Below, in pieces: positions 9,301 to 17,157 of a DNA stretch of 64,000 nucleotides. This stretch comes from Urmitella timonensis (GTDB lineage: Bacteria; Actinomycetota; Actinomycetes; Actinomycetales; Actinomycetaceae), in NCBI GenBank assembly GCA_900120415.1, contig FQLW01000006.1:310001-374000 (forward strand), in the 5' to 3' direction. The position numbers and the translations under genes were made by a program. The stretch's first letter is position 1. The number at the start of each line of letters is the position of its first letter. The notes beneath the pieces are model-generated. The model was given only the letters and a program-made list of their open reading frames with translations, did no database searches and was not told the DNA's origin.

Positions 9301-10236
9301 AATAAACATTCCGGGATGGTCTCGGTCTAACAGCCGCATCTGAAAATACATTCCCTTTTTCAACAACTTGTTAAGCGGGCTAGAATAGGTAACTTTTAGA
9401 TGACTGGCATTATCGGTTTTTATTTCTTTAATAGAGGTTACATTAGCAAAGATTGTGCTATTCGGGTTGCCAGCTCTCCAAGTTTGCTGTTTGGAAGCAT
9501 CATATGCCTGCATATAGCTAAATTCTGATTGCTTTGTGATCCAGTATCGTTGGTTACTATAAGGACTGCTATCGGAATACCACGTTATATCATTACCATT
9601 CAAAGAATAGTTGTATTGTTTTGGAACTAGAAAAGTAGCTGTCTTGGTGTCACTATCAACTTTTTCTACCGCAATATCTATAACGGTTGGGGTCGCAAAA
9701 TCGGTAGCTACATTTTGTATTTTTATTTTTTTGGAATTAATGGCTGCGAATTCAGTCATTTTTCCGTGATACATAAAAAGCGAACCGCTACCATCTATAG
9801 TCACGCCATTTAAATCCTCAATTAGGATTCCAATTCGTTTCTTTTTGAATCTTTCACTTGCACCCACCGTGTTGGAAACATACAGGGTGCACTCTGGGGC
9901 TTTATCGGGGTAAAAATCGTATCTTCCCGTAGGAAAACGTAAAACTATTGATTTATCCGGGTGCGCTTTTCGCAGCTCTTTCAGCTTTTCTATCGCTTTT
10001 TCTACCGCAGGGGCAGAATCTGTTTTACCACTGGGGTCAGCACCGAAAGCAGTAGCATTTACCGTTATTGATTCCTTTTCCTTAGCTAGCGCAGTGGTAG
10101 GAGCGGTCAAGGCAAGAGCCGTAATAACTAGACTCAAGATGCCGATAACCGAAATAATTTTATTTAAAGTCTTTGGTTTTTCGGGGGGACACAGGTGACT
10201 AGCAGGGTTTAACCTAGCGAAAACGGTATGCAACAT
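6322..10236 (-). CDS. Surface GH110 alpha-1,3-galactosidase with accessory domains
   Basis: A 1304-residue secreted protein. Residues about 26-47 form a hydrophobic signal segment. Residues about 55-650 are a beta-helix with the GH110-like string DDPINVHGTF near 386-395; GH110 enzymes remove terminal alpha-galactose, including from blood-group B-type glycans. C-terminal parts in order: BIG2-like Ig domain (about 725-790), concanavalin-like sandwich (about 800-970), cadherin-like sandwich (about 1000-1110), InlB-type repeat (about 1140-1195) and a Pro/Thr linker. The end looks like a cell-wall sorting signal: LTKSG, a hydrophobic stretch, then RKRK. LTKSG is not canonical LPxTG. Base composition is more AT-rich than its neighbours, suggesting transfer. 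The exact substrate is inferred. Confidence 0.83.
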   Translation of the reverse strand: MLHTVFARLNPASHLCPPEKPKTLNKIISVIGILSLVITALALTAPTTALAKEKESITVNATAFGADPSGKTDSAPAVEKAIEKLKELRKAHPDKSIVLRFPTGRYDFYPDKAPECTLYVSNTVGASERFKKKRIGILIEDLNGVTIDGSGSLFMYHGKMTEFAAINSKKIKIQNVATDFATPTVIDIAVEKVDSDTKTATFLVPKQYNYSLNGNDITWYSDSSPYSNQRYWITKQSEFSYMQAYDASKQQTWRAGNPNSTIFANVTSIKEIKTDNASHLKVTYSSPLNKLLKKGMYFQMRLLDRDHPGMFIWKSKDVAIEKTQIGFLHGFGIVGQHSENITIDNVRFEAPAETGRSTSGFADFIQMSGTKGTIRITNSYFSNPHDDPINVHGTFNEVVEKIVANKIRVRFKHHETAGFPNYFIGDQVEFSTKGNMVTVPDSVRTVTAVDGPDGRGGIQGEGSGNLTDIILTFDKDIPAQIGVNGTHVVENITYTPEVEISNNVFTATPTRGILVTTRKKVVIENNTFGGIGMAGIYISNDAQGWYESGPVRNLTIKNNTFLNGSSQAIFIQPTNPTVSETNTVHSNVTITGNKFYILRAGAQNPAGNGRDAQRVLDAKSTKDLSFTDNTIWLQDPGLLTLTSEQKIVSVGGSMRLLTSAGPMTNTALYRLQGNKTVTIANNKYGQGIDTSIDVSQMDSANINISNDLAKTNGAVVTNPPTSPTVTRYFVSSNPNVIKVDSEGIVYALSEGSATLTMTEVVGTGDKAVKRTSNPLTLQVSTTAGVPQEIYSFTDKWSIETEDSAHQIKPKEFGFTSTYSSGGLYQEQQGKNILVGQVIDPESSSDFEITVRQQGLTSSSWSDTGVYLYKDQNNYLAIQRKHRNGNIRKIAQVRESSAKAQETWCGGNETVRAGENAESVLMKFSKQGNTVTTYFSVDNGNSWNKIGQADASFLGKDIKLAFASASSSEPDGNKTPVSYTDITLNGKKIKVGMKKTVQDITPSGKIPTAKNTQARITGSVSGLLDGEITTIPNVFNYAATTDAAHSVINAAFKTSPKATMRLQLNNKELKPGADGTIKSVQLAPGTNILKADVIAEDGITHSVYRWTMLNTDTHANSTPATNEASRSVQVRVPNDQANMGTVAIEPNTIKGAKLYKGDTVTLKATPAERYRFTGWRLADKTVSSEPEFSYTVADRDVVFNATFAPISSPDTPPIDTPPSDTPTTNPPTTGGATPDTSNGGKATPKGVASQKGTTRQTQSGKNSKPSVAGLTKSGSQDVFLLALTSLILVSGGAIIRKRKSSQLSK

Positions 10237-10534
10237 CGGATATCTTTCTGTGGCATCATTGCCTACTGGCTTATATAGCGAAAAGCTTGCTGTATATTTG
10301 CCTCGTCCTCCCTAGCAAGCAGGAGCAGATTTCATGGTGGCGGTGATTTCCGCTAGCGCTTCCCTGGCTACCTGGCTAAGCATCTTACATATCCCCCCGC
10401 CCCCACCTAACCCCGAGCTGAAGTTCACCACCAGCAACATGAACCTACTCAACTAGCATTTTTGTCTAACAAATTTTTCTTGGCAGATTCCCGAGAGGAT
10501 TAACGCGCAGCTGTAGCTTAAGAAATCTAAATCG
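10237..10534. other. Intergenic region upstream of the GH110 gene
   Basis: Presumed promoter region of the GH110 gene. A 7-bp inverted repeat, GCTTGCT (10285-10291) and AGCAAGC (10314-10320), flanks a 22-nt loop. No complete gene is seen. The right part contains the glgX remnant listed separately, and from 10535 to 10977 the gap is filled by repeat elements. Confidence 0.5.
10456..10503 (+). pseudogene. Remnant of a second glgX 3' end
   Basis: In frame up to the TAA at 10501-10503 the DNA encodes AFLSNKFFLADSRED. The genuine GlgX ends EPLSIKLFLADSRED. Of the aligned codons several differ only synonymously (CTA/TTG, GCC/GCA, CGC/CGA, TAG/TAA), so this looks like a diverged coding sequence rather than a recent copy. 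Similarity is lost further 5', and a stop in the same frame at 10408-10410 confirms that no gene is left. Confidence 0.6.
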
Positions 10535-10640
10535 CGGGGGAGAGATTTTTCCTCCCGCCCAAGAAATTTGGAAAACGTAGCGGCGTTTTCCAAATTCTTA
10601 TGCCCATCGCACCCACTCGGATAAAACCTAGACTCCGCGC
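10535..10640 (-). repeat. Nested palindromic repeat, copy A
   Basis: The inner stem is AAATTTGGAAAACG against CGTTTTCCAAATT, centred near 10580. Flanking blocks include CCCGCCCAAGAA on the left and TTATGCCCATCGCACCCACT on the right. An imperfect outer stem (GGAGAGATTTTT region, AAAACCTAGACTCC region) encloses it. It lies in reverse orientation to copies B, C and D. The element sits upstream of trpS. Confidence 0.7.
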
Positions 10641-10812
10641 GACACCCCTACACAGCCGGTTAGAGAAACCCGGAGTGCTTTTACCGAGCCAGCCCCGACA
10701 CAGGAGACAACCAATCCCCCGCACCCACAACTTCCAGGCATATAACCAGGCAACCACGCCCACCGGAGCAACATTTCCACCCTCCTGATTCCAGGCATAC
10801 GCGCCGTTTTCA

Positions 10813-10907
10813 CCCTCCCGAGACAAAACCACCCTCCCAATACCGGCAAAACGCCCCAATAACGACCACAATTCCCACCTCGGGAGGGCGCAACTGCACC
10901 GGGAGGG
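10813..10907. repeat. Opposed G-tract repeat element, copy 1
   Basis: Two CCCTCCC blocks (10813-10819 and 10832-10838) face two GGGAGGG blocks (10882-10888 and 10901-10907). Start-to-start spacing is 19 bp on both sides. The outer parts are also complementary (GTTTTCACCCTCCCG against CGGGAGGG plus AAAAC), so the unit can fold as a long hairpin, or as a potential G-quadruplex on each strand. A close copy is at 25905-25999. Confidence 0.65.
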
Positions 10908-10965
10908 TCAAAACGTCACCAAAGAGGCGCAGAGCCTAGGTTTTTCTGGAATATCTCCTCCCACG

Positions 10966-10971
10966 TAGACT
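10966..10971 (+). promoter_or_regulatory. Putative -10 element of leaderless trpS
   Basis: TAGACT ends 6 nt before the trpS ATG and there is no Shine-Dalgarno sequence, which places the expected transcription start at or next to the A of the ATG. No good -35 is visible. Confidence 0.45.
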
Positions 10972-10977
10972 GGGGCT

Positions 10978-12081
10978 ATGAGTGATAGTGGCGAAAAACT
11001 AGAAAATTCTACCGACGCAGCCTCTCTGCAACGAGCGGAGCGGGTATCTCAAGAGATTGAGGCAGCAATAGATAAAGACCCCAGCAAGTTCCGGGTACTC
11101 ACCGGCGATCGCCCGACCGGTGCCCTACATTTAGGGCATTATTTCGGAACAATTAAAAACCGGGTGACGATTCAGCAGCGTGGGGTGGAAACCTGGATTC
11201 TAATTGCCGACTATCAGGTAATCACTGATAGGGAGGGAACCGGTCCGATTCGCGAGCGCGTCCTGAATATGCTCGCTGACTATATTGCTTGTGGACTTGA
11301 CCACGAAAAGACCACTATTTTTACCCATTCAGCAGTGCCAGCTCAAAACCAGTTAATGCTGCCTTTCCTGTCTTTAGTGACCGAGGCGGAGCTGCACCGT
11401 AACCCTACAGTGAAATCGGAACTATTGGCTTCCGAGCGCCCCATGTCGGCACTGCTGCTCACTTATCCGGTGCATCAGGCAGCCGATATTTTGTTCTGTA
11501 AAGCAAATCTGGTTCCAGTAGGTAAAGACCAACTCCCCCACTTGGAGCAGGCACGACTAATTTCGGATCGTTTTGAGCGGGTATTTAGACGTAAATCTTC
11601 CCTGAAACATCGGGTGTTCCCTCGCCCTGAGGGGCTTCTTTCCGGAGATGGCGCCCTGATTTTAGGCTTGGATGGCGAAAAAATGTCGAAGTCGCGTGGT
11701 AACGCGGTCGAGCTGGGAATGACCAGTGACGAGACCGCGAAACTAATCAAACGCGCTAAGACTGATGCGCAGCGTCATATTACTTACGACCCGGATAATC
11801 GCCCTGAAGTGTCTAATCTTTTGCGCCTTGCCGGTCTTGCCAGTGGGCAAGATCCTCGCGTTATTGCTGAAGAAATCGGGGATCAGGGGGCTGGGAAACT
11901 GAAACAGGTACTCACGGAGTCTTTAGATGCCGCTTTATCTCCGATTAGGTCGCGACGGGCAGAGTTGCTAGCTGACCCCGGTTATTTATGGGATGTTTTA
12001 CATCGAGGTAATCAGCGCGCTAACGAGGTCGCAAACGAGACTTTAGGAGAGGTACGTCAAGCAATGAACATGGTTTACTAG
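10978..12081 (+). CDS. trpS: Tryptophanyl-tRNA synthetase
   Basis: Charges tRNA-Trp with tryptophan. This is a class I synthetase of 367 residues. The HIGH-type signature appears as HLGH at about residues 51-54 (context DRPTGALHLGHYFGT) and the KMSKS loop at about 234-238 (GEKMSKSRGN). The N-terminal 30 residues are an extra charged extension relative to short TrpRS forms. The ATG at 10978 has no ribosome binding site but a -10-like hexamer at the right distance for leaderless expression. The YdcF-like gene follows after 4 bp, so the two probably form an operon. Confidence 0.95.
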   Translation: MSDSGEKLENSTDAASLQRAERVSQEIEAAIDKDPSKFRVLTGDRPTGALHLGHYFGTIKNRVTIQQRGVETWILIADYQVITDREGTGPIRERVLNMLADYIACGLDHEKTTIFTHSAVPAQNQLMLPFLSLVTEAELHRNPTVKSELLASERPMSALLLTYPVHQAADILFCKANLVPVGKDQLPHLEQARLISDRFERVFRRKSSLKHRVFPRPEGLLSGDGALILGLDGEKMSKSRGNAVELGMTSDETAKLIKRAKTDAQRHITYDPDNRPEVSNLLRLAGLASGQDPRVIAEEIGDQGAGKLKQVLTESLDAALSPIRSRRAELLADPGYLWDVLHRGNQRANEVANETLGEVRQAMNMVY

Positions 12082-12085
12082 CCCT

Positions 12086-12751
12086 ATGAAACCACTGCGA
12101 ACACTGATAAAACTCCTAATCACCCTAGTGGTGATGGTCGTTATTTGCGTGACCGGAACTAATTTATATGTTTTGCATCGAACTAAGGGGCAGATTGTTT
12201 CCCTTTCCGAGGCAAAAGATAAGGGTGCGCAGGTGATTGTGGTTTTGGGGGCAGCTACCTATCCGGATGGGTCGCCTTCTCCGATTCTGGCTCATCGGTT
12301 GCAAACCGCTTTGAATCTGTATCAGGAGGGGGCTGCGAAAAAGATTCTGATTAGTGGTGACCATGGACAAGTACACTATGACGAGATTAAATCCATGCGG
12401 AACTGGCTGCGACAACACCAGGTAAAAGCTGAGGATATTTACGCCGATCATGCCGGTTTTTCGACCTATGAGTCTGCTTATCGGGCGGATGCTATTTTTT
12501 CGGTGCGCACTGCGATAGTGGTTACTCAGCCCTATCATCTGCCCCGCGCCCTCTACGATTTCCAAAGCCGCGGTATCGAGGCTTGGGGAGTTGGGGCTGC
12601 CGGGAATAGTTACCCAGGTCAGACCGGGAGGACTATTCGCGAGTGGGTGGCACGAACCAAAGATGTTGTTTGGGTAACTACCAAACAGAAACCGACTTAT
12701 CTCGGTCCTAAAATTTCTTTGGAGGAATCAGCTTCCGCTACTAACGATTAA
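12086..12751 (+). CDS. YdcF/SanA-like membrane protein (DUF218)
   Basis: A 221-residue protein with one N-terminal membrane anchor (about residues 7-27) and an extracytoplasmic DUF218 domain. Family marks are VIVVLGAATYPDGSPSPILA, ILISGDHG and VTQPYHLPRAL. E. coli relatives SanA and ElyC affect envelope integrity, but the biochemical activity is unclear. It starts 4 bp after the trpS stop without a clear ribosome site, pointing to translational coupling. Confidence 0.82.
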   Translation: MKPLRTLIKLLITLVVMVVICVTGTNLYVLHRTKGQIVSLSEAKDKGAQVIVVLGAATYPDGSPSPILAHRLQTALNLYQEGAAKKILISGDHGQVHYDEIKSMRNWLRQHQVKAEDIYADHAGFSTYESAYRADAIFSVRTAIVVTQPYHLPRALYDFQSRGIEAWGVGAAGNSYPGQTGRTIREWVARTKDVVWVTTKQKPTYLGPKISLEESASATND

Positions 12752-12895
12752 AAATGACCGATTTTAGCGATTTTTCTACCTGGTTTCGTGCGGGAATGGC
12801 TGATTTTCCCCTTATTTACCAGGATTGAAAAGGCGCGCGAGACAGTTGCACTTGTTAGGCTGGAATAAGCAGAGTCCATCAAATAAGGAGACAGC

Positions 12896-15208
12896 ATGGC
12901 AAGCGACACCTCCAGTTCGCCCACAAAGACTACAGCTACAAAAGCTAAGTCCAGCAAAGCTGCCAGCGCGAAAACAGTTAATCCTAAGTCCACCGGGGTA
13001 AAGCGAAGCGTGCGTCAAGCCAAGACCGCTAAAGCCACAAGCGCAAAGAAAACCACCACGACCTCTACGGTTAAGAAAACAACTGGGGCAAAGAAGACTG
13101 CTAGTAGCTCTACCGCCACCCCCCGCAAGCGCGTTAGTAGAGCGAAATCTTCGCCCTCGTCCTTAGAACCGCAAAACTTAATCCCTGCCGTGGCCCGCCT
13201 AGCTAGGATTCCGGTTACCGAAGTGGAACCGGTTATCGAAGATGGGCTGTGGGCTGCTAAAGCGGTAGAGGGCGAGTCTTTTCCGGTACGTGCCACCGTC
13301 TTTCGGGAAGGTCATGATGCTTTAGGGGCGGAAGCCGTATTGCTTAACCCCGAGGGGACGGAAACAATGCGGGTACGAATGTATGATGTTGCCCCCGGTT
13401 TGGATCGCTTAGAGGCATGGCTAAAACCAACTACCCCCGGCGACTGGAGTTTCCGCATAGACACCTGGTCAGATCCCTATCAAACCTGGAGTAAAGAAGC
13501 CTCAATCAAAATTCAGGCAGGTATTGATGTTGAATTAGAGTTCGAGCAGGGGGCGTTGCTTCTTGAACGGGCTGCCCGTGGGCAGGCACTTAACAATTCC
13601 GCCCAACTGCCTCCTGATAGTGAGCGCGTTACCCGGCTGCATGAGGCCGCTAAAGCAATGCGAGATAAAACCCGTCCGATTCAAGAGCGTTTATCGGTTG
13701 GGCTTCATTCTTCAATCCGCGGTATTTTCCGCACTCACCCTTTGCGTGACCTGCTAGAATCTTCGCGCACCTACCCTTTGCGGGTTGATCGCGAACGCGC
13801 CCTATACGGTTCTTGGTACGAGATTTTTCCGCGTTCTATTGGCGCTTACCAAGATCAAGAGGGACAGTGGCATTCGGGTACCTTGCGTACCGCTACCTCA
13901 GATTTGCCCCGGATTGCTTCCCTGGGGTTTGACGTGGTGTATCTAACTCCTGTGCATCCGATTGGTACTACTTTCCGCAAAGGACGCAATAACGCGTTAG
14001 AGGCTGCCCCCGGTGACCCTGGCTCTCCGTATGGTATCGGTAGCCCTCAGGGAGGTCATGACGCTATTCATCCTGAGCTTGGCACTTTTGATGATTTTGA
14101 TTATTTTGTGAAGAAAGCTAAAGGACTTGGGTTAGAGGTGGCTCTCGATTTAGCGCTGCAGTGTTCCCCCGACCATCCTTGGGTAAAAGAACACCCCCAG
14201 TGGTTCAAGCATCGTCCCGATGGCACGATTGCCTATGCCGAGAACCCCCCAAAGAAGTATCAAGATATTTATCCCCTAAGTTTCGACACTGATTATCGCG
14301 GACTGTATAACGCTGTCCGCGATGTAATCGAAAAATGGATTGAACATGGGGTAACGATTTTCCGGGTTGATAATCCGCATACGAAACCGGTGCAGTTCTG
14401 GCAAGAGATATTAGCGGAGTTCCGCGAAAAACATCCCGAAGTGTTGTTCCTTGCGGAAGCATTTACCCGTCCCGCCATGATGCGCACCTTAGCTCAGGTT
14501 GGTTTCCATCAGTCCTACACCTATTTTGCGTGGCGCAATAATCGCGAGGAGATTGAAAAATACTTACAAGAGGTGTCTTGGGAGTCGTGCTCGTATATGC
14601 GGCCTTCTTTCTGGCCAACCACCCACGATATTCTCACGCAAGTTATGGTTGAGGGCGGAAAACCGGCTTTCAAAATGCGGGCAGTTTTAGCTGCTACTGG
14701 CTCCCCCAATTGGGGGATTTACTCCGGGTATGAACTGATAGAAAATGTGCAGCGACCAGGTTTTGAAGAGCAGATTAATAACGAAAAATACCAGTTCAAA
14801 CCGCGTGATTATTCCGGTCAAACCGCTCAAGAAATACAATCCCTCTTAACCTGCCTAAATGGTATCCGCAGGCGGCATCCAGCTTTACAAAGGCTGCGTA
14901 ATCTGAGTATTCATCCCACCACTCACCCCAGTGTGGTTTGCTTTTCTCGTCATTTAGATGCTTGGGAGTCGCCGACTGGAAGCGCCGATACTGTGATTGT
15001 GCTGGTTAATCTGGATCCGAAAAATACTGCTATTGGTTCTGTCTACCTGGATTTAGCGGATTTGAAGATTAGCGGTTACTCGTCCTCATCATGTTTCAAA
15101 GTTCGTGACGAACTGGACGGACAGGTCTATCAGTGGGGAGCCAGCAACTATTTTGAGCTTAATCCCTATGAGCGGGTAGCCCACGTGTTCGCGGTGGAAT
15201 CCGACTAA
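12896..15208 (+). CDS. glgE: Alpha-1,4-glucan:maltose-1-phosphate maltosyltransferase GlgE
   Basis: Transfers maltose from maltose-1-phosphate to alpha-glucan chains in the cytoplasm. Residues about 95-200 form the N-terminal sandwich domain; the GH13_3 barrel carries FRVDNPHTKP (nucleophile Asp near 491), LFLAEAFTRP (Glu near 520) and TTHDIL (Asp near 577). Unusual: residues 1-85 are a low-complexity Lys/Ala/Thr/Ser extension resembling histone H1 tails, absent from typical GlgE of about 660-700 residues. The ATG has a good AAGGAG, so the extension is probably translated. First gene of the glgE-treS-mak operon. Confidence 0.95.
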   Translation: MASDTSSSPTKTTATKAKSSKAASAKTVNPKSTGVKRSVRQAKTAKATSAKKTTTTSTVKKTTGAKKTASSSTATPRKRVSRAKSSPSSLEPQNLIPAVARLARIPVTEVEPVIEDGLWAAKAVEGESFPVRATVFREGHDALGAEAVLLNPEGTETMRVRMYDVAPGLDRLEAWLKPTTPGDWSFRIDTWSDPYQTWSKEASIKIQAGIDVELEFEQGALLLERAARGQALNNSAQLPPDSERVTRLHEAAKAMRDKTRPIQERLSVGLHSSIRGIFRTHPLRDLLESSRTYPLRVDRERALYGSWYEIFPRSIGAYQDQEGQWHSGTLRTATSDLPRIASLGFDVVYLTPVHPIGTTFRKGRNNALEAAPGDPGSPYGIGSPQGGHDAIHPELGTFDDFDYFVKKAKGLGLEVALDLALQCSPDHPWVKEHPQWFKHRPDGTIAYAENPPKKYQDIYPLSFDTDYRGLYNAVRDVIEKWIEHGVTIFRVDNPHTKPVQFWQEILAEFREKHPEVLFLAEAFTRPAMMRTLAQVGFHQSYTYFAWRNNREEIEKYLQEVSWESCSYMRPSFWPTTHDILTQVMVEGGKPAFKMRAVLAATGSPNWGIYSGYELIENVQRPGFEEQINNEKYQFKPRDYSGQTAQEIQSLLTCLNGIRRRHPALQRLRNLSIHPTTHPSVVCFSRHLDAWESPTGSADTVIVLVNLDPKNTAIGSVYLDLADLKISGYSSSSCFKVRDELDGQVYQWGASNYFELNPYERVAHVFAVESD

Positions 15209-15252
15209 ACGGGTATTGGCACAGTTCTTGGAAATAGTTAAAGGAGTCTTGC

Positions 15253-17157
15253 TTGAGCGAAAGCATATCTGAAGAAACCGAGTCGCGGGGAAACCTGTTG
15301 TTTCCCCGCCCTTGTTCCCGTCCGGTTTCTTCTCCCTCTGAATCTCCCAATTGGTATCGCAGCGCCGTTTTTTACGAGGTGCTAATCCAGGCTTTTTCGG
15401 ATTCTAACGGGGACGGTATCGGGGATTTCCAGGGCTTAATTTCGCGTCTGGATTATCTGGCTTGGCTGGGAGTGGATTGCCTATGGCTTCCCCCTTTCTA
15501 CCCTTCGCCCATGCGCGATGGCGGCTACGATATTAGTGCCTATACGGACGTAAACCCGGCTTTTGGTTCGATGGAAGATTTCACCGCCCTAGTGGAGGCC
15601 GCCCACGAGCGTGGAATTAGGGTATTGGTAGATATCGTAGTCAATCACACCTCTGACCAGCACCCTTGGTTCGAAGCTTCCCGCAAGGATCCGCAGGGGG
15701 AATACGGGGATTTTTATGTTTGGCGCGATAGCGATACCGATTATCAGGACGCGCGGATTATTTTTATCGACACCGAAACCTCAAACTGGACCTATGACGA
15801 GGTACGCGGGCAGTACTATTGGCATCGTTTCTTTTCCCATCAGCCGGATTTGAACTTTGAGAATCCGGCGGTGCAAGCGGCAGTAATGAATGTGGTGCGT
15901 TACTGGTGTCGCACTGGGGTTGATGGTTTCCGTCTGGACGCGATTCCCTACCTGTTTGAAGAAAACGACACCAACTGCGAAAACCTCCCGAAAACTCACT
16001 GGTTTGTGAGCGAACTTCGCAAAATGGTGGATGCGGAGTTCCCGGGAACTTTAATGGTGGCCGAAGCCAATCAGCCTCCCCTTGATGTGATTGACTATTT
16101 CGGGACTGAGAACGACCCGGAGTGTCATATTTGTTTCCACTTCCCCCTAATGCCTCGGCTGTTTGCGGCTTTGCAAACCGGCTCCTCTAAGGGGCTTCGT
16201 CAAATATTGGCAGAGCTTCCCGAGCTACCTGCTGGCGCGCAATGGGGTACTTTCCTGCGTAACCACGATGAACTCACTCTCGAAATGGTGACTGACGAGG
16301 AACGCGAAGATATGTATTCCTGGTATGCCCCGGAATCACGTATGCGCGCTAATGTGGGGATTCGCCGCCGCCTCGCGCCCTTACTGGGAGGTTCGCGGCG
16401 TAAAGTTGAACTGGCGCACGCCCTCTTGCTGTCTATGCCGGGTTCTCCGTTTTTGTATTACGGGGACGAAATCGGCATGGGTGATAACATTTGGCTTCCT
16501 GACCGTTTCGGGGTACGCACCCCCATGCAGTGGGATACTTCTTCTACCGCCGGTTTTTCTACCGCGGATCCGGATTCTTTCTTGGTTCCTTTGATTGACT
16601 CCCCTGGTTGGGATAATCGCACTATTAACGTGCAAGAATCTTTGGGGCGTCCTACTTCCCTATTACATTGGCTGCGGGAAGCGCTTCATTTACGACGTCG
16701 CCTCACCTGTTTTGGTCAAGGTTCGCTTTCACAGGTTAGAACCGACCAGGATTCGGTGTTGGCTTTTATCCGCCGGGATCAATATTCTACCGTCCTTTGT
16801 GTTTACAATCTGGGCGAGGGCGCGCTGGCAGCGAAATTGTTTTTGCCGGGCATGGCTTCTTGGGGTTTGCGTGAGGCGTTCGACGGGGGTTGGTTCCCCA
16901 CGGTGGGCGCAGATGAAACCGTAACCGTAACTATGAATCGCCACGGTTTTTATTGGTTGGAGCTTTTTGCTCCTGACCAGGTTGAAGATATTAAAGAACT
17001 CAGCCTCGAAGTGGCTACAGTCAGCACTTCCCTACCGGTGATTGTGGACACTACCAGCACCATTAATGATTTAGACAGCACGGGTTCTTCCGGCTCTCAG
17101 CTTTCCTATCCGGCGTTAGATTTCTCGTTATTGAAGGAGGACGATAATGAGCGCTGA
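15253..17157 (+). CDS. treS: Trehalose synthase TreS (GH13)
   Basis: Interconverts maltose and trehalose; in this pathway it works with maltokinase to channel trehalose into maltose-1-phosphate. The 634-residue protein contains the TreS opening WYRSAVFYEVLIQAFSDSNG, and catalytic motifs GFRLDAIPYL (nucleophile Asp near 227), VAEANQ (Glu near 272) and LRNHDELTLEM (Asp near 338). No maltokinase domain is fused at the C-terminus. The start is TTG at 15253, with AAGGAG 6 nt upstream. It follows glgE by 44 bp, and its 3' end overlaps mak by 11 bp. Confidence 0.95.
   Translation: MSESISEETESRGNLLFPRPCSRPVSSPSESPNWYRSAVFYEVLIQAFSDSNGDGIGDFQGLISRLDYLAWLGVDCLWLPPFYPSPMRDGGYDISAYTDVNPAFGSMEDFTALVEAAHERGIRVLVDIVVNHTSDQHPWFEASRKDPQGEYGDFYVWRDSDTDYQDARIIFIDTETSNWTYDEVRGQYYWHRFFSHQPDLNFENPAVQAAVMNVVRYWCRTGVDGFRLDAIPYLFEENDTNCENLPKTHWFVSELRKMVDAEFPGTLMVAEANQPPLDVIDYFGTENDPECHICFHFPLMPRLFAALQTGSSKGLRQILAELPELPAGAQWGTFLRNHDELTLEMVTDEEREDMYSWYAPESRMRANVGIRRRLAPLLGGSRRKVELAHALLLSMPGSPFLYYGDEIGMGDNIWLPDRFGVRTPMQWDTSSTAGFSTADPDSFLVPLIDSPGWDNRTINVQESLGRPTSLLHWLREALHLRRRLTCFGQGSLSQVRTDQDSVLAFIRRDQYSTVLCVYNLGEGALAAKLFLPGMASWGLREAFDGGWFPTVGADETVTVTMNRHGFYWLELFAPDQVEDIKELSLEVATVSTSLPVIVDTTSTINDLDSTGSSGSQLSYPALDFSLLKEDDNER

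Noticed and set aside
10408-10503. Att-site duplication by an integrase at the glgX 3' end
   Set aside because: The two 3' ends differ at many synonymous positions and also at some residues, which does not fit a recent site-specific duplication; no integrase is present.
10535-10640. Simple intrinsic terminator
   Set aside because: The hairpin lacks a T run, occurs in both orientations relative to genes and is shared with other intergenic sites, so it is better described as a repeat family.
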